Below, one piece after another: positions 17,328-26,989 of a stretch of DNA of 64,000 nt. The translations under genes and the position numbers were made by a program. Source of the DNA: Pseudomonas sp. UBA4617 (GTDB lineage: Bacteria; Pseudomonadota; Gammaproteobacteria; Pseudomonadales; Pseudomonadaceae); assembly GCF_002386445.1 (NCBI RefSeq), contig NZ_DGIR01000039.1:242891-306890 (forward strand), given 5' to 3'. The notes below the pieces were generated by a model that did not search any database, was not told where the DNA came from, and saw nothing but the letters and a program-made list of their open reading frames with translations. Position 1 is the stretch's first letter, and every line of letters begins with the position of its first letter.

Positions 17328-18542
17328 TCACGCGCCGACACGGGCATCGGGCAGCTCGCCCAGGGCATGCAGGCTGAAACTGCGGGCATAGGCGTAGGGG
17401 TCGCTGCCGTCCCAGCGGGTGCCGTCGATCAGCAGGCTGCTGCGCATTGCCTGCTCGGGGCAGGCCACGCCCAGGCTCTGTGCCGCTTCACGGTACAGGG
17501 CCAGTTGCTGGACCTGGGTCGCCACGCCGAGGTAGTCAGGGTCTTCGCGCAGCAGGCCCCAGCGGCGGAACTGGGTCATGAACCACATGCCGTCTGACAG
17601 GTATGGCAGGTTGGCCTTGCCATGGTCGTGCAGGCGCAGGGCATGCGGGTCTTGCCAGTGGTTGCCCAGGCCGTCCTGGTAATGGCCGAGCAGGCGCGGT
17701 TCGATGCGCTCCAGCGGGGTGTCCAGGTAGGCGTTGCCGCTGAGCAGCTGGGCGGTGCTGCGACGGTTCTCCGGGCTTTGTTCGATGAAGCGACTGGCGG
17801 CGAGGACCGCCTTGATCAGCGCGCGGGCGCTGTTGGGGTACTGCTCGATGAAGGCGCGAGCACAGGCCAGGACCTTTTCTGGGTGGTCCGGCCAGATCGA
17901 CTGGCTGGTGGCCAGGGTGAAACCTTGGCCCCTGGCCACCGCATCGGCAGCCCAGGGTTCGCCCACGCAGAAGCCGTCGATGCGCCCGGCCTGGATGTGC
18001 GCGGCCATCTGCGCTGGCGGCAGCACCACGCTGTCGACGTCGCGCAACGGGTGGATGCCCTGGCTGGCCAGCCAGTAATACAACCACATGGCATGGGTGC
18101 CGGTAGGGAAGGTCTGGGCAAAGGTCAGGCGTGCGCCGTGCTGGTGCACCAGGCGCGCCAGTGCCTCGGGATTGCTCACCCCCTTGCGTTGCAGGGCCGG
18201 CGACAAGTTGATGGCCTGGGCATTCTGGTTCAGCCCCATGAGCACGGCCATGGCTCTGGCCGGTACGCCGCCGATACCCAGGTGCACGGCGTAGGCCAGG
18301 CCATACAGGCAATGTGCGGCGTCCAGCTCGCCGCTGACCAGCTTGTCGCGCAGCCCGGCCCAGGAGCCCTGGCGCTTGAGGTTGAGAGTAAGGCCCTGTT
18401 GCTGGGCAAAACCCTGGGTGGCGGCGACCACCACCGAGGCGCAGTCAGTCAGGGCCATGTAGCCGATATTCAGGCTGGGCCTTTCCGGTGCGTCGCTGCC
18501 GTTGACCCAGGCCAGGGGCGTTGCTCGGGGTACTGTGTTCAC
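17328..18542 (-). CDS. nasS: Nitrate sensor protein NasS (ABC-type binding-protein fold)
   Basis: 404 residues from GTG at 18542. This start has GAGGAA five bases upstream; the frame stays open to an ATG at 18644 but without a ribosome site. The protein resembles nitrate-binding NrtA/NasF (SLNIGYMALTDCASVVVA, GLYGLAY-like segment HCLYGLAYAVHLG, YWLASQGIHP) but has no signal peptide, as fits the cytoplasmic sensor NasS. NasS sequesters NasT and lets go on binding nitrate or nitrite. It is divergent from pyrD and leads the nasS-nasT operon. Confidence 0.92.
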   Translation of the reverse strand: MNTVPRATPLAWVNGSDAPERPSLNIGYMALTDCASVVVAATQGFAQQQGLTLNLKRQGSWAGLRDKLVSGELDAAHCLYGLAYAVHLGIGGVPARAMAVLMGLNQNAQAINLSPALQRKGVSNPEALARLVHQHGARLTFAQTFPTGTHAMWLYYWLASQGIHPLRDVDSVVLPPAQMAAHIQAGRIDGFCVGEPWAADAVARGQGFTLATSQSIWPDHPEKVLACARAFIEQYPNSARALIKAVLAASRFIEQSPENRRSTAQLLSGNAYLDTPLERIEPRLLGHYQDGLGNHWQDPHALRLHDHGKANLPYLSDGMWFMTQFRRWGLLREDPDYLGVATQVQQLALYREAAQSLGVACPEQAMRSSLLIDGTRWDGSDPYAYARSFSLHALGELPDARVGA

Positions 18543-18661
18543 AAGGTTCCTCGCCCGTACTGATAAGGCTGTGGGCTTGTCTGGTGCAACCGATGTGCCA
18601 TCTGGCGGCAGCACTGGGGCAGCCACCCCACGATTTGCTGTCATGCCGGCTTCGCGCTGGC

Positions 18662-18667
18662 TATAAT
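18662..18667 (+). promoter_or_regulatory. Candidate -10 box of pyrD
   Basis: A perfect TATAAT 32 bases before the pyrD ATG. The -35 region 17 bases upstream (TGTCAT) is a poor match, so only the -10 is convincing. Confidence 0.5.
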
Positions 18668-18699
18668 CGCCCCCTCATTCACCCCGAGCCTTGCCGCCC

Positions 18700-19725
18700 A
18701 TGTATACCCTGGCCCGCCAGCTGCTGTTCAAGCTTTCTCCGGAAACCTCCCACGACCTTTCCCTGGACCTGATCGGTGCCGGTGGCCGGCTTGGCCTCAA
18801 CGGCGTGCTGTGCAAGCAGCCGGCGGCCTTGCCGGTCACGGTCATGGGCTTGAACTTCGCCAACCCGGTAGGCCTGGCGGCCGGCCTGGACAAGAACGGT
18901 GCGGCCATCGACGGTTTCGCCCAGCTGGGCTTCGGCTTCGTTGAAATCGGCACGGTCACGCCGCGCCCGCAACCGGGCAACCCCAAGCCACGCCTGTTCC
19001 GCCTGCCGGAAGCCACGGCGATCATCAACCGCATGGGCTTCAACAACCTGGGCGTCGACCACCTGCTCGGCCGGGTGCGCGCGGCACGTTACAAAGGCGT
19101 GCTGGGCATCAACATCGGCAAGAACTTCGACACACCGGTCGAGCGCGCCGTCGATGATTACCTGGTCTGCCTGGACAAGGTCTACACCGACGCCAGCTAC
19201 ATCACGGTCAACGTCAGTTCACCGAACACCCCGGGCCTGCGCAGCCTGCAGTTCGGCGACTCGCTCAAGCAACTGCTCGATGCCCTGGCCGAGCGCCGCG
19301 AGCAACTGGCTGGCACGCATGGCAAACGCGTGCCGCTGGCGATCAAGATCGCCCCGGACATGAGTGACGAGGAAACCGCCCTGGTGGCTGCCGCGCTGAT
19401 CGAGTCGGGCATGGATGCGGTGATCGCCACCAACACCACGCTTGGCCGTGAAGGTGTCGAGGGGCTGCCGCATGGTGGCGAGGCGGGGGGGCTGTCGGGT
19501 GCGCCGGTACTGGAGAAGAGCACGCACATCGTCAAGGTGCTGGCGGGTGAGCTGGCTGGCAAGCTGCCGATCATTGCCGCCGGTGGCATTACCGAAGGCC
19601 GGCATGCCGCCGAGAAGATCGCTGCCGGGGCGAGCCTGGTGCAAATCTACTCGGGCTTCATCTACAAGGGGCCTGCGCTGATTCGCGAAGCGGTAGACGC
19701 TATCGCTGCGATGCCACGGGTTTGA
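18700..19725 (+). CDS. pyrD: Dihydroorotate dehydrogenase (quinone), class 2
   Basis: 341 residues. It oxidises dihydroorotate to orotate and passes electrons to quinone, the fourth step of pyrimidine synthesis, at the inner membrane. The N-terminal amphipathic helix MYTLARQLLFKLSPE marks class 2. FANPVGLAAGLDKNG (FMN contact), VNVSSPNTPGLR with the catalytic Ser, TNTTLGREG and IIAAGGITEG are all present. ATG at 18700 follows a weak ribosome site; TTG at 18691 is a less likely alternative. It is a single gene, convergent with rmf. Confidence 0.96.
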   Translation: MYTLARQLLFKLSPETSHDLSLDLIGAGGRLGLNGVLCKQPAALPVTVMGLNFANPVGLAAGLDKNGAAIDGFAQLGFGFVEIGTVTPRPQPGNPKPRLFRLPEATAIINRMGFNNLGVDHLLGRVRAARYKGVLGINIGKNFDTPVERAVDDYLVCLDKVYTDASYITVNVSSPNTPGLRSLQFGDSLKQLLDALAERREQLAGTHGKRVPLAIKIAPDMSDEETALVAAALIESGMDAVIATNTTLGREGVEGLPHGGEAGGLSGAPVLEKSTHIVKVLAGELAGKLPIIAAGGITEGRHAAEKIAAGASLVQIYSGFIYKGPALIREAVDAIAAMPRV

Positions 19726-19734
19726 TCGGCAGGC

Positions 19735-19762
19735 AAAAAAAGGGCCCCTTCGAGGGGCCCCT
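19735..19762 (-). terminator. Intrinsic terminator of rmf, perhaps also pyrD
   Basis: Minus strand AGGGGCCCCT and AGGGGCCCT arms around CGA, then TTTTTTT. The T run serves the minus strand (rmf); the stem may also slow transcription from pyrD. Confidence 0.8.
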
Positions 19763-19820
19763 GGGCTGCGCCCGCCGCCCGGATAGGGCGTGCATGGTAA
19801 ATCGAATTCAGTGTCCTCGT

Positions 19821-20036
19821 TCAGCCAACGGCGTGATTTTCGTTGAGTCTATGGATGCCAGCGGTGCCAGTCATTCCGTCCCAGTTATCACCGCGACCTT
19901 CACGCCAGCCGTTGATCCAGGCTTGGCGAACAGATGGAAGATTGAAGGGGCAAAGTTCGCGGGATTTGCCGGTGACCCCGTATTGGTAGCCACGTGAATA
20001 TGCTCTTTCCAACGGATCACGCTTAAGTCTTCTCAT
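19821..20036 (-). CDS. rmf: Ribosome modulation factor
   Basis: 71 residues, basic. It carries the Rmf pattern MRRLKRDPLERAYSRGYQYG with RQAWINGWREGRGD. Rmf converts 70S ribosomes to inactive 100S dimers in stationary phase. GAGGG lies nine bases before the ATG. The presumed leader upstream holds two adjacent hairpins. It is transcribed toward pyrD and ends at the shared terminator. Confidence 0.95.
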   Translation of the reverse strand: MRRLKRDPLERAYSRGYQYGVTGKSRELCPFNLPSVRQAWINGWREGRGDNWDGMTGTAGIHRLNENHAVG

Positions 20037-20595
20037 AGGGTGTTGCCCTCACTTGTTGACTGTAATGTCCCGTCGGCCTCTCCGAGGCCGGGCAGAGTCT
20101 TTCTGCCGGTGTGCGCTCGCTGCCGGCGTGGCGAGCTGAAAGTGCCGCCTCGTTGCGATGCGGCCTGAGACCAGTTCTATCGAATGCAGGTCACGGTGTG
20201 AATGATCGATTTGTCATAAGGACGTAACCTTTCCAAGGGTGAGGGGATAAGTAAATAAATGCGACTCAACCCTGTTTAGCGTTTAGCCCGCTGTGATGAG
20301 GGTTTGCCGATCATTGACGTCATTTCGCCAGCGCTGCTTGCAGATGACAGAAATAACTTGAAATGCGACGAAGGGTCACATCCGCCCCGGCATCGCCAGA
20401 ATTTTACGTACTGCCTGATGATCTAAGCTGTCCTTGCCCCTGGGCCAGGCGCAGGTCGGTCAGGCGGCCCGGCCTCCAGCACATGCTCGCATGCCATGGA
20501 AGGCCACCTGCACGCCTGCTGGAAAGGGGTGCGGGCAAACATCGCGGGGCGATGCGTCGCCCCGTCAGTCAAATAGCCAAGGCGCTGGAATACTC
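20037..20595. promoter_or_regulatory. Divergent rmf-rlmL intergenic region with three hairpins
   Basis: 559 bases without a gene. Next to rmf, minus-strand hairpins occur at 20074-20090 (CGGCCTC-GGA-GAGGCCG, loop GGA) and 20091-20107 (GGCAGA/TCTGCC). The middle part (about 20180-20400) is lower in GC and should hold the rmf and rlmL promoters, but no clean -35/-10 pair stands out. Before rlmL, CGGGGCGA-TGCG-TCGCCCCG (20545-20564) forms a perfect 8-bp hairpin 31 bases before the start. Confidence 0.5.
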
Positions 20596-22788
20596 ATGTC
20601 GGACCGTTTCGAACTCTACCTCACTTGCCCCAAAGGCCTGGAAGCCCTGCTCGCCGAAGAGGCCCGGGCCCTCGGCCTGGATGATGTGCGCGAGCACACC
20701 TCGGCCATTCGCGGCAGCGCCGACATGGAAACCGCCTACCGTCTGTGCCTGTGGTCACGCCTGGCCAACCGGGTGCTGCTGGTGCTCAAGCGCTTCTCCA
20801 TGAAGAACGCCGACGACCTCTACCACGGCGTGCATACCGTCGATTGGGCCGACCACCTGGCCGCCGACGGCACCCTGGCGGTGGAGTTCAGCGGCCATGG
20901 CTCCGGCATTGACAACACCCACTTCGGTGCGTTGAAGGTCAAGGATGCGATCGTCGACAAGCTGCGCAACCGTGAAGGCCTGCGCCCTTCGGTGGAAAAG
21001 ATCGACCCCGACGTGCGCGTGCACCTGCGCCTGGACCGCGGCGAAGCCATCCTGTCCCTTGACCTTTCCGGGCACAGCCTGCACCAGCGTGGCTACCGTT
21101 TGCAGCAGGGCGCCGCGCCGCTGAAGGAAAACCTGGCGGCGGCGGTGCTGATCCGCGCAGGCTGGCCTCGCATTGCCGCCGAAGGTGGCGCGCTGGCTGA
21201 CCCGATGTGCGGTGTGGGTACCTTCCTGGTCGAAGCCGCCATGATCGCCGCGGACATCGCCCCCAACCTCAGGCGAGAACGCTGGGGCTTCAGTGCCTGG
21301 CTCGGCCATGTGCCGGCGCTGTGGCGCAAGGTGCATGAAGAGGCGCAGGCGCGAGCCGAAGCCGGCTTGGCCAGGCCGCCACTGTGGATTCGTGGTTACG
21401 AGGCCGACCCACGGCTGATCCAGCCGGGCCGTAATAACGTCGAGCGTGCCGGCCTGGGTGACTGGGTGAAGATCTACCAGGGTGAAGTCAGCACCTTCGA
21501 ACCGCGCCCGGACCAGAACCAGAAAGGCCTGGTCATCAGCAACCCGCCCTACGGCGAGCGCCTGGGTGACGAGGCCAGCCTGCTGTACCTCTACCAGAAC
21601 CTCGGCGAACGCCTGCGCCAGGCCTGCATGGGCTGGGAGGCAGCGGTATTCACCGGCGCACCGCAGCTGGGCAAGCGCATGGGCATTCGCAGCCACAAGC
21701 AGTACGCATTCTGGAACGGCGCGTTGCCCTGCAAGCTGCTGCTGTTCAAGGTGCAGCCTGACCAGTTCGTGACTGGCGAGCGCCGTGAGTCTGCCGCGCC
21801 AGGCGCGGACATCGACCTGCAGGCAGCGCTGGCCAGCGAGCCGGCGCGCCTGTCGGAAGGGGCGCAGATGTTCGCCAACCGCCTGCAGAAGAACCTGCGG
21901 CAACTGGGCAAGTGGGCCCGCCGCGAACAGGTCGGCTGCTACCGTCTGTACGATGCCGACATGCCCGAGTATGCCCTGGCGGTCGACCTGTACCAGGACT
22001 GGGTGCACGTGCAGGAATATGCCGCGCCACGTTCGGTCGACCCCGACAAGGCCCAGGCGCGCCTGCTCGATGCACTGGCCGCCATCCCCCAGGCGCTGGG
22101 CATCGCGCCGCAGCGTGTGGTGCTCAAGCGCCGCGAGCGGCAAAGTGGTACCCGCCAGTACGAGCGCCAGGCCACCGAAGGCCGCTTCCAGGAAGTCAGC
22201 GAAGGCGGCGTCAGGCTGCTGGTGAACCTCACCGACTACCTCGACACCGGGCTGTTCCTCGACCACCGCCCGATGCGCATGCGCATCCAGCGCGAGGCCG
22301 CCGGCAAGCGCTTTCTCAACCTGTTCTGCTACACCGCGACGGCCACCGTGCACGCCGCCAAGGGCGGGGCGCGCAGTACCACCAGCGTCGACCTGTCGAA
22401 AACTTACCTGGACTGGGCGCGGCGCAACCTGGCGCTCAACGGTTTCTCCGAGCGTAACCGCCTGGAGCAGGGCGATGTGATGGCCTGGCTGGAAGGCAAC
22501 CGCGACAGCTACGACCTGATCTTCATCGACCCACCGACCTTCTCCAACTCCAAGCGCATGGAAGGCGTGTTCGATGTGCAGCGTGACCACGTGCAACTGC
22601 TGGACCTGGCCATGGCCCGCCTGGCCCCGGGCGGCGTGTTGTACTTCTCGAACAACTTCCGCAAGTTCCAGCTGGACGAACACCTGATGACGCGGTACGC
22701 GGTGGAGGAAATCACCGCCCAGACACTTGACCCGGATTTTGCCCGCAACAACCGCATTCACCGGGCCTGGCGTTTGCAACTGCGTTGA
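20596..22788 (+). CDS. rlmL: 23S rRNA G2445 / G2069 bifunctional methyltransferase
   Basis: 730 residues, the fused RlmL/RlmK form. The N-terminal half (RlmL, m2G2445) begins with FELYLTCPKGLEALLAEE and a THUMP domain, then has DPMCGVGTFLVEAAMIA and the catalytic NPPYGERLG. The C-terminal half (RlmK, m7G2069) has FLDHRPMRMRI, FLNLFCYTATATVHAA and IFIDPPTFSNSKRM. ATG at 20596 was chosen from family length; the frame is open for 54 codons upstream through a hairpin that is clearly non-coding. It acts on 23S rRNA during 50S assembly. Confidence 0.95.
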   Translation: MSDRFELYLTCPKGLEALLAEEARALGLDDVREHTSAIRGSADMETAYRLCLWSRLANRVLLVLKRFSMKNADDLYHGVHTVDWADHLAADGTLAVEFSGHGSGIDNTHFGALKVKDAIVDKLRNREGLRPSVEKIDPDVRVHLRLDRGEAILSLDLSGHSLHQRGYRLQQGAAPLKENLAAAVLIRAGWPRIAAEGGALADPMCGVGTFLVEAAMIAADIAPNLRRERWGFSAWLGHVPALWRKVHEEAQARAEAGLARPPLWIRGYEADPRLIQPGRNNVERAGLGDWVKIYQGEVSTFEPRPDQNQKGLVISNPPYGERLGDEASLLYLYQNLGERLRQACMGWEAAVFTGAPQLGKRMGIRSHKQYAFWNGALPCKLLLFKVQPDQFVTGERRESAAPGADIDLQAALASEPARLSEGAQMFANRLQKNLRQLGKWARREQVGCYRLYDADMPEYALAVDLYQDWVHVQEYAAPRSVDPDKAQARLLDALAAIPQALGIAPQRVVLKRRERQSGTRQYERQATEGRFQEVSEGGVRLLVNLTDYLDTGLFLDHRPMRMRIQREAAGKRFLNLFCYTATATVHAAKGGARSTTSVDLSKTYLDWARRNLALNGFSERNRLEQGDVMAWLEGNRDSYDLIFIDPPTFSNSKRMEGVFDVQRDHVQLLDLAMARLAPGGVLYFSNNFRKFQLDEHLMTRYAVEEITAQTLDPDFARNNRIHRAWRLQLR

Positions 22789-22882
22789 GGCGACGAGGTA
22801 CATTGCGCGGCTAATGGCCAATAGCTATAACTGACAGCAGGGCAGGATAATCCGCAGGACGCCGATGTGACGAGACGGGTGT

Positions 22883-25273
22883 ATGTCGAAGGGTGGCGTG
22901 CGTGCGCGGTTGCTTGGCCTGTGCACAGAGCGGGTGCCCGCCTGGGCAGCGGCGCTGGTCGCGCTGCTGGTGGGCGGCCTGCTGACGGCCGTTCTGGCGC
23001 TTGCTGCGCAGGCCTTCCACCAGCAGCAGCTGCGTCAGCGCTTCGAGCTGCTCGCCAACGAGCGTTTCAGCCGTATCGCCGAACGCTTTGACGAACAGCA
23101 GCAGCGCCTGGACGGGCTGCGCCGGTTCTTCAGCTTTTCCAGGGTCATCACCCCGCGCGAATTCGATGGCTACACCCGGCCATTGTTGCACCGGAACCTG
23201 GCTTATGCCTGGGCGCCGCGTGTCGAAGCTGGGCAACGCGCCGAATTCGAGCGTCAGGTGGGTGCGCATAACGGGCAAAGTTATGTGATCCGCGACCAGG
23301 ACGAGCACGGCCGGTGGCACCCCGCCCCTTTGCGTGACCATTACTTCCCGATACTTTACAACCAGTCCGGCGGATTGCCCGGGCTGCCCATCGGGCTGGA
23401 CCTCGCTGCCCAGCCCAGATCGCAGGCGGCGCTGGCGCGGGCGCTGGAGCCAGGCAGCATGGCGATTTCCGGGCCGCTGGCCAGGCTCGATACCAGTACG
23501 GATGCGCGGGGTCTGTTGATGGTGGCGCCGGTATTTGCCGATGCCAGGCCCAGCGACCTGGCAGTGGGCTATGTCATGGCCTTGCTGAGCATGCGGGAGC
23601 TGGTCAGTGACGGGCGACCGGTGGCGGCAGATGACAGCCTGGTCGTACGCATTGTCGACCCCACCGGCTTGCATGGCCCCGAAGTGCTGTTCGATTCGCA
23701 GAACCCGGTCGCCCCCTTGGCGCTTGCCAGCAAACAGCTGTTGCACATGGCCGACCATCACTTCCAGCTGAGTATCAGGCCGAGCCTGGTGTTCGTGCAG
23801 GGCAACCGCTCCTTGGCAGTGTTGGCGGTGAGCCTGCTCGGCGGGTCGTTGAGCCTGCTGCTCAGCGTTTTGCTTTATAGCCTGTTCAGCCAGCACCAGC
23901 GCGCCGTGGCCCTGGTCGAGCAGCGCACTGCCGAGCTGCGGGTCAGCGAGCAGTCACTGCGAGACACCCATAACCAGCTGCGCAGCGTGCTGGATGCCGC
24001 GACACAGGTGGCGATCATTGCCACCAACCTCAAGGGCGTGGTCAGCACCTTCAACGCTGGCGCCGAGCACATGCTCGGTTACCAGGCCAGCGAGGCGATC
24101 GGCCGCCTGCGCCTTGAGGACCTGATGCTGCCTGAGGAGTTGAGCCAGCGTGCCCACGCCTTGAGCCTGCGTTACGGCCGGCCGATCGCTGGCGGCCAGG
24201 CCATGTTCGCCGAAACGGCGCAGGCACACGCCGCGGAACCGGGGGAGTGGACCCTGTTGCGTGCCGATGGCAGCCAACTGGTGGCGAACATGCTGGTCAC
24301 CGCCATGCTCGATGAACAGGGCCTGTGGACGGGCTACCTGGCGATCTGCATCGATGTCACGGAGCGGCGCCGGGTGCTCGAGGCCCTGGCGGCGCGTGAC
24401 CGCCTTCTGGAAAAACTCAGTGCCGAAGTACCGGGGGGTATCTACCAGTACCGCCTGGATAGCAACGGCCATTCCTGTTTTCCCTACGCCAGCATGGGCC
24501 TGTACGACATCTACGAAATTGACCCGCAGCAGTTGCGCGAGGACGCGACGGTGGTGTTCGAGCGCATCCACCCCGATGACCTGGAGCGGGTGCGCCGTTC
24601 TGTGCGTTATTCGGCCGAGCACCTGTCGCCCTGGCGCGAAGAGTATCGGGTCTGCCTGCCGCGTGCCGGGCTGCGCTGGGTGCGTGGCGAAGCGACGCCG
24701 GAGATGGGCGAGCAAGGTTGCACCCTGTGGCATGGCTACCTGACTGATATCTCCGACCTGAAAAGCGTCGAGGAGGAGTTGCGCAGGTTGTCGGTGACCG
24801 ACTCGCTGACTGGCATCCATAACCGCCGCTACTTCCAGGAACGACTGAAATCCGAGCTGGAGCGGGCCCAGCGCGACGGCTTGGCGCTGGCGGTGATCAT
24901 GCTCGACATCGATCACTTCAAACGTATCAACGATCGTTTCGGCCATGCTGTCGGCGACCGCGTGCTACGCAGTCTGTGCCTGCGCATCGGCCAGCGTTTG
25001 CGGCGTACCGACGTATTCTGCCGGCTGGGTGGCGAGGAATTCATGGTGCTGTGCCCCGGCAGCGATGCCGAGCAGGCGCGGTCGCTGGCGCTGGAGCTGT
25101 GGAAAGGGCTGCGCAATGTGCCGGTGGAAGGCGTGGGCAGGGTGACCGCAAGTTTTGGCGTGGCGGGGTGGCGGCCGGGGGAGGGGGCCGATGCCCTGCT
25201 GTTGCGCGCCGATGCCGGAGTGTATGCAGCCAAGCAGGCCGGGCGCGACCGGGTGGAGGGGGAGTCGGGCTGA
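22883..25273 (+). CDS. Membrane diguanylate cyclase with CHASE sensor and PAS domains
   Basis: 796 residues. Order: a membrane helix at about 17-40; a periplasmic CHASE-type domain (about 45-310, with RNLAYAWAPRVEAGQRAEFE); a second helix near 315-340; two PAS domains (about 360-500 and 510-640); and a GGDEF domain. The active motif is GGEEF at residues 716-720, so it should make cyclic di-GMP. The inhibitory I-site RxxD (R707-D710) is present, so product feedback is expected. There is no EAL domain. The periplasmic ligand is unknown. Convergent with dacB, with an 11-bp stem spanning the stop codon. Confidence 0.92.
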   Translation: MSKGGVRARLLGLCTERVPAWAAALVALLVGGLLTAVLALAAQAFHQQQLRQRFELLANERFSRIAERFDEQQQRLDGLRRFFSFSRVITPREFDGYTRPLLHRNLAYAWAPRVEAGQRAEFERQVGAHNGQSYVIRDQDEHGRWHPAPLRDHYFPILYNQSGGLPGLPIGLDLAAQPRSQAALARALEPGSMAISGPLARLDTSTDARGLLMVAPVFADARPSDLAVGYVMALLSMRELVSDGRPVAADDSLVVRIVDPTGLHGPEVLFDSQNPVAPLALASKQLLHMADHHFQLSIRPSLVFVQGNRSLAVLAVSLLGGSLSLLLSVLLYSLFSQHQRAVALVEQRTAELRVSEQSLRDTHNQLRSVLDAATQVAIIATNLKGVVSTFNAGAEHMLGYQASEAIGRLRLEDLMLPEELSQRAHALSLRYGRPIAGGQAMFAETAQAHAAEPGEWTLLRADGSQLVANMLVTAMLDEQGLWTGYLAICIDVTERRRVLEALAARDRLLEKLSAEVPGGIYQYRLDSNGHSCFPYASMGLYDIYEIDPQQLREDATVVFERIHPDDLERVRRSVRYSAEHLSPWREEYRVCLPRAGLRWVRGEATPEMGEQGCTLWHGYLTDISDLKSVEEELRRLSVTDSLTGIHNRRYFQERLKSELERAQRDGLALAVIMLDIDHFKRINDRFGHAVGDRVLRSLCLRIGQRLRRTDVFCRLGGEEFMVLCPGSDAEQARSLALELWKGLRNVPVEGVGRVTASFGVAGWRPGEGADALLLRADAGVYAAKQAGRDRVEGESG

Positions 25274-25313
25274 TGGGGCATGGCGTCCGCTCCTGCAGCG
25301 AACCCCATCAGCC
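25268..25313. repeat. 11-bp inverted repeat over the end of the diguanylate cyclase gene
   Basis: GGCTGATGGGG (25268-25278) and CCCCATCAGCC (25303-25313) are exact complements with a 24-base loop. The left arm contains the TGA stop. The position between two convergent genes suggests a transcript-end structure; no T run follows. Confidence 0.5.
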
Positions 25314-25333
25314 GACCCGGTGTGGCACGACGG

Positions 25334-26791
25334 TCAATTGGCCGCTGTGCTGTCGGCCAGCTTCGGCTGGCGGTACAGGTCCAGCAGCACCTGGTCGAGC
25401 ACCTGCGATGCCCCCCACGGTTTCGGATCGTTGAGGATGGCCGCCACCGCCCAGGTATGACCATTGCTGTCACGGCTGAAGCCGGCGATCGCCCGCACGG
25501 TATTCAGCGTGCCGGTCTTGATGTGCCCTTCACCTGTCATTGCCGTGCGTTTCAGACGCTTGCGCATGGTGCCGTCCATGCCCACCAGCGGCATCGAGCT
25601 GATGAACTCGGCAGCGTAGGGGCTTTTCCAGGCGGCTTGCAGCATGGCGGCCATTTCCCGGGTACTGACCCGCTCGGCACGCGACAGGCCGGAGCCGTTT
25701 TCCATCACCAGGTGCGGTGCGGTAATGCCCTTCTTCGCCAGCCATTGACGCACCACGCGCTGGGCAGCGCGGGCATCGTCGCCATCGGCATCGGTGCGGA
25801 ACTGCGCGCCGAGGCTGAGGAACAACTGCCGGGCCATGGTGTTGTTGCTGTACTTGTTGATGTCGCGGATCACTTCCACCAGGTCTGGCGAGAAGGCCCG
25901 GGCCAGCAGGCGTGCACCCTTGGGCACGTTCTCGAAGCGATTGCCACCCTGGATGCTGCCACCCAGCTCGTTCCAGATCGCGCGTACGGCACCGGCGGCG
26001 TAGGTGGGATGGTCAAGCAGCGACAGGTAGGTCTGCGAGTTGCAGCCCTCACCCAGCTGGCCGCTGACCGTTACGCTGATGCCATCGGCCTGTTGCACCG
26101 GGTTGTAGCGTACGTCACCCGAGCACTGCCTGGAGGCGACTGCCTTGACCTGGTTGTCGATGCGGATACTGGCAATCGGTGGTTCGACCGCGACGGTGAC
26201 CTTGCCGCCGTCATTTCGGGCCACGAAGCGCAGGGCCTTGAGGTTGACCAGCAAGGCATCCGGCTGGACCAGGAACGGCTTGTTCACATCGCCGCCGTCA
26301 TCGTTGAACTGCGGCAGGTTGGGCTGCACGAAGTGGCTGCGGTCCAGCACCAGATCGCCAGTGACGGTGCGCACGCCATTGGCGCGCAGGTCACGCATCA
26401 ACAGCCACAGCTTTTCCATGTTCAGTTTCGGGTCTCCACCCCCTTTGAGGTACAGGTTGCCGTTGAGCACCCCGTTGCTGAGGGTGCCGTCGGTGTAGAA
26501 CTCGGTCTTCCACTGGAAGGTCGGGCCGAGCAGTTCAAGGGCTGCGTAGGTGGTAACCAGCTTCATGGTCGAGGCCGGGTTCACCGACACGTCGGCATTG
26601 AACACGGTCGGTGTGCCGGGGCCGTCCAGCGGCAGCATCACCAGCGACAGCGCCGAATCCTGCAGCTTGCTGGCCTTGAGGGCTTGCTGCACTTTGGCGG
26701 GCAGGGTGGTATTCACGGCAGCGGCATGGCCGGGCAGGGCGAATGGCAGCAGCAGGCCGGCAAGTACGAGGGGACGAAGCGTTTTGATCAT
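25334..26791 (-). CDS. dacB: D-alanyl-D-alanine carboxypeptidase/endopeptidase (PBP4 class)
   Basis: 485 residues. A signal peptide (MIKTLRPLVLAGLLLPFALPGHAAA) sends it to the periplasm. The three penicillin-binding motifs are present: SxxK as S74-T-M-K77, SxN in YSNNTMA, and KTG in HIKTGTL. The long insert between SxxK and SxN is typical of class C PBP4. It trims and cleaves peptide cross-links in peptidoglycan. ATG at 26791 gives the signal peptide directly; the 48 open codons upstream are not protein-like. It stands alone, downstream of yggL. Confidence 0.94.
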   Translation of the reverse strand: MIKTLRPLVLAGLLLPFALPGHAAAVNTTLPAKVQQALKASKLQDSALSLVMLPLDGPGTPTVFNADVSVNPASTMKLVTTYAALELLGPTFQWKTEFYTDGTLSNGVLNGNLYLKGGGDPKLNMEKLWLLMRDLRANGVRTVTGDLVLDRSHFVQPNLPQFNDDGGDVNKPFLVQPDALLVNLKALRFVARNDGGKVTVAVEPPIASIRIDNQVKAVASRQCSGDVRYNPVQQADGISVTVSGQLGEGCNSQTYLSLLDHPTYAAGAVRAIWNELGGSIQGGNRFENVPKGARLLARAFSPDLVEVIRDINKYSNNTMARQLFLSLGAQFRTDADGDDARAAQRVVRQWLAKKGITAPHLVMENGSGLSRAERVSTREMAAMLQAAWKSPYAAEFISSMPLVGMDGTMRKRLKRTAMTGEGHIKTGTLNTVRAIAGFSRDSNGHTWAVAAILNDPKPWGASQVLDQVLLDLYRQPKLADSTAAN

Positions 26792-26940
26792 AGTCAGTAA
26801 ACACCCTACGGCGAGGGGAAAGGGCATCGGGGCTGTAAAGGATGATGGCCCCAGGACGGAAGAATGCGCATTATGCCCCAAGCGCAGCGACGATGCGCCA
26901 CGTTCGACAGAAAAGCACCAACCCGGGAAAAGCACGGCGC

Positions 26941-26972
26941 AAAAAAAAGGCCACCCGTGAAGGTGGCCTTTT
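26941..26972 (-). terminator. Intrinsic terminator of yggL
   Basis: Minus strand AAGGCCACC and GGTGGCCTT arms with a 6-base loop, followed by a run of eight T. It lies 18 bases after the yggL stop. Confidence 0.92.
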
Positions 26973-26989
26973 CAGCGATCGGGCCGGTA

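Noticed and set aside
20755..22821. 688-codon minus-strand frame opposite rlmL
   Set aside because: Low-complexity composition without domain signals; rlmL on the other strand has complete catalytic motifs.
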